Assembly: GCF_030651915.1 (NCBI RefSeq) | Contig: NZ_JAUSBV010000008.1 | Span: 1 to 64,000, forward strand | Source: Parvibaculum sp. | Lineage (GTDB): Bacteria > Pseudomonadota > Alphaproteobacteria > Parvibaculales > Parvibaculaceae | Reading direction: 5' to 3' | Length of the DNA stretch: 64,000 nucleotides | Part shown: in pieces, positions 61,374 to 64,000 of the stretch | How positions within the stretch are numbered: position 1 is the first letter of the stretch | How the letters are laid out: each line of letters opens with the position of its first letter | Translations under genes and position numbers: made by a program | The notes under the pieces: generated by a model | The model's input: the letters and a program-made list of their open reading frames with translations, nothing else | Database searches by the model: none | Told to the model about the DNA's origin: nothing

Positions 61374-62435
61374 GTGTTTACAACCGCTCTGTCGATCGCG
61401 ACGAACAAGGGACTGCCCAAGCGGACGCTTGGCGCTCTTGCCATGGCATTCGCTCTTACCGGCTGCGTCAGCGCAAACGCCGGTTCGGATGGCCGCTACG
61501 CGACGCCGATCGGCAACGCACCGGTCATCACCAACGAAACACCCTATTCGAACGCGCTGCGTTGCCTGGCCGGCCATGTGCCCGGCAGTGCGGCGGCGAC
61601 GCGCATCGCGGTTGGCAACATCCGCGATTATACCGGCAAGCAGGAAGCCGACGGCACCGGCATGAAGATCACGCAGGGCGCCTCGCTGATGGCGATGTCG
61701 GCGCTGGGCAAGGCCGGCGTGCCGCTGGTCGAGCGCTACGACACGGCGATCACCGAGCTTGAACTCAAATACACCAACAACAAGCTGATCGGCGACGCTG
61801 CCGAGGGCGACTACCGCAAAATCTATGCGGGCGAGATCCGTGGCTCCGACTACTACCTTGTCGGCGGCATCACCGAGCTGAACTTCAACATCCACTCGGG
61901 CGGCCTCAATGCCGGTTTCGCCGAAGGCGGCGACATGGGCGCGGGCGCCAGCGCCTCGGCTTCGTCCTATGTGATGAATATCGGCCTCGACCTGCGCCTG
62001 GTGAACAGCCGCACGCTCGAAGTCGTCGACTATGTGTCGTACCAGAAGCAGATCGTCGGCCGCGAGATCCGCGCCGGTGTGTTCGACTTCTTCGGTGGCA
62101 ACCTGTTCTCGATCGGCGCCGGCACCGGCGGCCAGGAGCCCATCCAGCTCGCGGTCCGCTCGGTTATCGAACGCGCCGTGCTGAAGCTTCTCGTGCCGCT
62201 CTACGCCGTCAACCCGAGCGATTGCGTCCGCTTCCCCGGCAACAAGGATCCGATGGGCCAGATCGATTATCGCCAGGCCAATCCGCAAGCCGTGCAGCCC
62301 GTCGCCAACCGCCAGCGCGTCGCCGAAGCACCGGCCGAGGCCCGCCCGGCCCGCGCCGCCAAGGTCGAAAACGATCCGTATGCCTACTACAGCGAACCGA
62401 CCTTCAACGACGGTCTTCGCGGCGGCGTCAACTGA
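61374..62435 (+). CDS. CsgG family outer-membrane lipoprotein, HfaB-like
   Basis: 353 residues from GTG 61374. AGGAGG at 61363-61368 lies 5 bp before that GTG, favouring it over upstream ATGs at 61326 or 61281. The lipobox is LTGC with lipidated C31 after a 30-residue signal. The mature protein has CsgG features: ATRIAVGNIRDYTGKQ, DGTGMKITQGASLMAMSALG and VMNIGLDLRLVNSRTLEVVD. CsgG and Caulobacter HfaB form pores that secrete amyloid-like anchoring proteins. No hfaA or hfaD is next to it, so the exported partner is unknown. The Pro/Ala-rich tail is atypical. Confidence 0.82.
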   Translation: MFTTALSIATNKGLPKRTLGALAMAFALTGCVSANAGSDGRYATPIGNAPVITNETPYSNALRCLAGHVPGSAAATRIAVGNIRDYTGKQEADGTGMKITQGASLMAMSALGKAGVPLVERYDTAITELELKYTNNKLIGDAAEGDYRKIYAGEIRGSDYYLVGGITELNFNIHSGGLNAGFAEGGDMGAGASASASSYVMNIGLDLRLVNSRTLEVVDYVSYQKQIVGREIRAGVFDFFGGNLFSIGAGTGGQEPIQLAVRSVIERAVLKLLVPLYAVNPSDCVRFPGNKDPMGQIDYRQANPQAVQPVANRQRVAEAPAEARPARAAKVENDPYAYYSEPTFNDGLRGGVN

Positions 62436-62643
62436 ACCACCAACCAGATCGCCGATGATGCAAAGCCGAAAATCCAGCGACGCATCATCGGCCCCACCCC
62501 TCACCTTGTCTGAACCTGGTCGGCCTCCGGTCAGACAATGAGAGCCCGCGCGGAGCTTGTCCGCCAAACCGAAGCGGAACGCAGAGTTTCCGTTCCGTCT
62601 ACGGAAGACCACTCGGGGAGGGCTTGGCCCTCCCCCTTTTTTT
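62436..62643 (+). other. Structured region downstream of csgG-like gene (3'-UTR or small RNA candidate)
   Basis: Several hairpins follow the stop. GCCGATGATGC (62451-62461) pairs with its complement at 62482-62492, and TTGTCTGA (62506-62513) with TCAGACAA (62531-62538). CGGAAC (62575-62580) pairs with GTTCCG (62592-62597), whose bases can alternatively pair with ACGGAA at 62601-62606. The run ends in an intrinsic terminator. No separate promoter was seen, so a processed 3'-UTR RNA is as likely as an independent small RNA. Confidence 0.4.
62615..62643 (+). terminator. Rho-independent terminator downstream of the csgG-like gene
   Basis: GGGGAGGGC (62615-62623) pairs perfectly with GCCCTCCCC (62627-62635) around a 3-nt loop and is followed by C and seven T (62637-62643). 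This is the strongest intrinsic terminator in the window. Confidence 0.88.
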
Positions 62644-62677
62644 GACAGCGTTGGCACAGCGAAAACGACAGCAGACC

Positions 62678-62715
62678 CCCCCTCTGTCACAAAACTGTCA
62701 TAAAACTGTCACAAA
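62678..62715 (+). promoter_or_regulatory. PHO-box-like triple direct repeat
   Basis: Three heptamers TGTCACA, TGTCATA and TGTCACA are separated by AAAC, giving an exact 11-bp period as in PhoB boxes (for example CTGTCATAAAACTGTCA at E. coli pstS). A C-run precedes them. The element lies about 100 bp upstream of the -35 of the next gene, further than usual for PhoB activation. An almost identical 38-bp copy lies inside the gene at 31789-31826. Confidence 0.6.
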
Positions 62716-62718
62716 CGG

Positions 62719-62763
62719 ACTTATCCCCGCCCGGAGCCCCGGGGATAAGTGTCCCTTATCCCC
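62719..62763. repeat. TTATCCCC dyad next to the PHO-box-like element
   Basis: ACTTATCCCCG (62719-62729) forms an 11-bp perfect inverted repeat with CGGGGATAAGT (62740-62750); a third TTATCCCC lies at 62756-62763. It is a further protein-binding or hairpin candidate in this complex control region. Confidence 0.55.
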
Positions 62764-62813
62764 GCTTTCAGGTCAGCGGCACTGACCCGTCTGCCGCCGC
62801 CGGCAAAACCGGC

Positions 62814-62842
62814 TTGGCAAGGCCGCCGACATCGCATATATT
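62814..62842 (+). promoter_or_regulatory. Sigma-70 promoter of the DUF2147 gene
   Basis: -35 TTGGCA (62814-62819), a 17-bp spacer and -10 TATATT (62837-62842). Transcription should start near 62849, about 37 bp before the ATG at 62886, which follows a GAGGAGG ribosome site. Confidence 0.68.
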
Positions 62843-62885
62843 GGCACTCTCAATGTCATATTAATGACGCCATGAGGAGGATGCG

Positions 62886-63347
62886 ATGAACGGATTGAGC
62901 AACAGGGCACGAGGCAGCGCGGTGCTGGCGCTTGCCATCGGCTTCCTGATCTCGGCGGCAGGCGCGGCGGCCGCCGACACGGCCTCGCCGGTCGGTCAGT
63001 GGCGTACCTTTCACCCCGACACCGGCGCCGCCAACACCATCGTCGAGATCGCCGAAACGGGCGGCACGCTCGAAGGCACGATCGTCGAACTGCTGGCGGG
63101 CGCCACCGAAACGAATTGTGCGAAATGCGACGGTACACGGAAGAACCAGCCGCTTGTCGGCATGGTGATCCTGTGGGACCTGAAGCCCGAAAGCGGCGGC
63201 TGGGGCGGCGGCACGATCCTGAGGCCGGCGACCGGCGGCACGGCGAACGCCAGCATCAAACTGGCGGATGGCGGCCAGAAGCTCGACGTCAAGGGTTCGC
63301 GCGGCATGATGAGCCGCACCCAGACCTGGGAACGGATCGCCGAATAG
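62886..63347 (+). CDS. Secreted DUF2147 protein
   Basis: 153 residues with a signal peptide (hydrophobic VLALAIGFLISAAGAAAADT, cleavage at about residue 30). The mature part follows DUF2147: SPVGQWRTFHPDTGAANTIV, LEGTIVELL, NCAKCDGTRKNQPLVGMVIL, WGGGTIL and SRTQTWERI. It has a lipocalin-like beta-sheet pattern with one probable disulfide (NCAKC). Function unknown. Own promoter and GAGGAGG ribosome site are clear. Confidence 0.85.
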   Translation: MNGLSNRARGSAVLALAIGFLISAAGAAAADTASPVGQWRTFHPDTGAANTIVEIAETGGTLEGTIVELLAGATETNCAKCDGTRKNQPLVGMVILWDLKPESGGWGGGTILRPATGGTANASIKLADGGQKLDVKGSRGMMSRTQTWERIAE

Positions 63348-63426
63348 CAGAAGCGGGCCCGGCCTCCCTCCACGTCGCCTTGCCACCCCCTCGCATGCGA
63401 GGCGCGCGCCGACAATCCCGCCGACA

Positions 63427-63458
63427 GGAACGGGGAGAGCTTTCGCTCTCCCCGTTCC
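63427..63458. terminator. Strong bidirectional hairpin between convergent genes
   Basis: GGAACGGGGAGAGC (63427-63440) pairs over 14 bp with GCTCTCCCCGTTCC (63445-63458) around a TTTC loop. It lies between the convergent DUF2147 and autotransporter genes and could end transcription from both. Neither side has a T-tract, so the intrinsic type is uncertain. Confidence 0.6.
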
Positions 63459-63476
63459 GCTTTCGATTGTTGCCAG

Positions 63477-64000
63477 TCAGAACTTGAAGCTGATATTGGC
63501 GCCGATACCGAAGCCTTCGGTGTCGTCGCGGCCAAAATTGTAGCTGACATCGACGCCGCCCGAGATGGGGCCTTCGCTGAAGAAGCTCAGACCGGCATTG
63601 GCGATGAACTCGTCGCGATCATCCGACGGCAGCGGCGCCGCGATGATGCGTTCGCGTTCCACATCATGCACATAGGTCAGGCCGACATAAGGCATCATGG
63701 TCCCGGTGTAGTAGCTGACGCGACCCGCCACCTGCAGCTGGCCGAGATCGGATTCGGTCTTGGCGACCGGCGTGGCCGTGCTGTCGACATAAGCATCGTT
63801 CTGGCTGTGCGAGTAGCTGTAGCCGACGCGGCCGGTCAGGCCGACATTGTTGTCCAGCCATTTGGTTGCCGAGAGATTGACCGCGCCGAACCAGGTCGAG
63901 GCATCCTGCTCGCCGGTGATGGTGGCGCCCAGGAATTTGCGACGGTTGTCGATCTTGCTGAAGGTATAGCCGACCGTCGCATCGACCGAGAAAATGTCGC
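63477..64000 (-). CDS. Autotransporter-type outer-membrane beta-barrel, C-terminal part (cut by window edge)
   Basis: The visible 174 residues run open to the right edge. They consist of amphipathic strands: DIFSVDATVGYTFSKID, TWFGAVNLSATKWLDNNVGL, VGYSYSHSQNDAY, VAGRVSYYTGTMMPYVGLTY and the final GFGIGANISFKF. A C-terminal Phe after alternating residues is the barrel-assembly signal. This matches an autotransporter or porin-like barrel domain; the passenger, if any, lies outside the window. The short ATG-like start at 63731 is in fact an internal GTG codon. Confidence 0.72.
   Translation of the reverse strand, partial: DIFSVDATVGYTFSKIDNRRKFLGATITGEQDASTWFGAVNLSATKWLDNNVGLTGRVGYSYSHSQNDAYVDSTATPVAKTESDLGQLQVAGRVSYYTGTMMPYVGLTYVHDVERERIIAAPLPSDDRDEFIANAGLSFFSEGPISGGVDVSYNFGRDDTEGFGIGANISFKF

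Overview
The window is a GC-rich (low-to-mid 60s percent by eye), densely packed bacterial chromosome segment with no IS element, prophage, rRNA operon or CRISPR array. Gene content points to an alphaproteobacterium, probably of the order Hyphomicrobiales: the tRNA-Tyr/tRNA-Gly/tuf block, DUF2336 and NsrR proteins, RIME-like palindromic mosaics, and many acyl-CoA, oxygenase and LLM-type oxidoreductase genes. A Parvibaculum-like genus would fit, but that is inference and no single marker proves it.

Layout. 1-1.7 kb: start of tuf with tRNA-Gly and tRNA-Tyr on the minus strand, then rlmB and tRNA-Thr on plus. 1.7-6.6 kb: a glycosyltransferase, then a coupled class III aminotransferase/glutamine-synthetase-like pair and a small secreted protein. 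6.8-10.8 kb: a TetR-led minus-strand operon of a helical, possibly diiron protein, an SDR and an LLM flavin oxidoreductase. 10.9-18.6 kb: methyltransferase, AraC regulator, orphan form II CoxL-type subunit, class II aldolase, GlcD-type FAD oxidase and glpK. 18.7-25.8 kb: moaA, cutA, nadK, a NUDIX hydrolase, a degenerate EAL protein, a pcaF-type thiolase and a DUF2336 protein. 26-34 kb: CoA transferase, yghU, an O-acetyltransferase, a group III truncated hemoglobin facing nsrR across an NsrR-type operator, a lytic transglycosylase and an MFS transporter. 34-45 kb: receiver protein, HIT protein, acyl-CoA dehydrogenase, MaoC hydratase, CitE-like lyase, 2-hydroxyacid dehydrogenase, chrA, two Fe(II)/2-oxoglutarate-type oxygenases, flavin reductase, HAD phosphatase, nitroreductase and a beta-barrel protein. 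45-54.4 kb: a large secreted candidate cysteine peptidase, then thrS, yidD, a NifU-like scaffold and cysS (minus), and folE, hisI and a patatin (plus). 54.4-64 kb: CBS protein, DUF2157/GDYXXLXY pair, carotenoid oxygenase with divergent TetR, DUF4389 protein, rhomboid protease, HCCA isomerase, a CsgG/HfaB-like lipoprotein behind a sigma-54 promoter, a structured intergenic region with a PHO-box-like element, a DUF2147 protein and the 3' end of an autotransporter-type barrel.

Functionally the segment mixes housekeeping (tRNA synthetases, folate, molybdopterin and histidine steps) with lipid or acyl-CoA catabolism and surface functions. The strongest non-gene signals are the NsrR operator, the sigma-54 promoter, the paired 38-bp PHO-box-like elements, two RIME-like mosaics, an AT-rich convergent intergenic region with a parS-like site, a run of hairpins upstream of cysS, and probable leaderless promoters for rlmB and moaA. 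Nine convergent gene pairs end within a few bases of each other.
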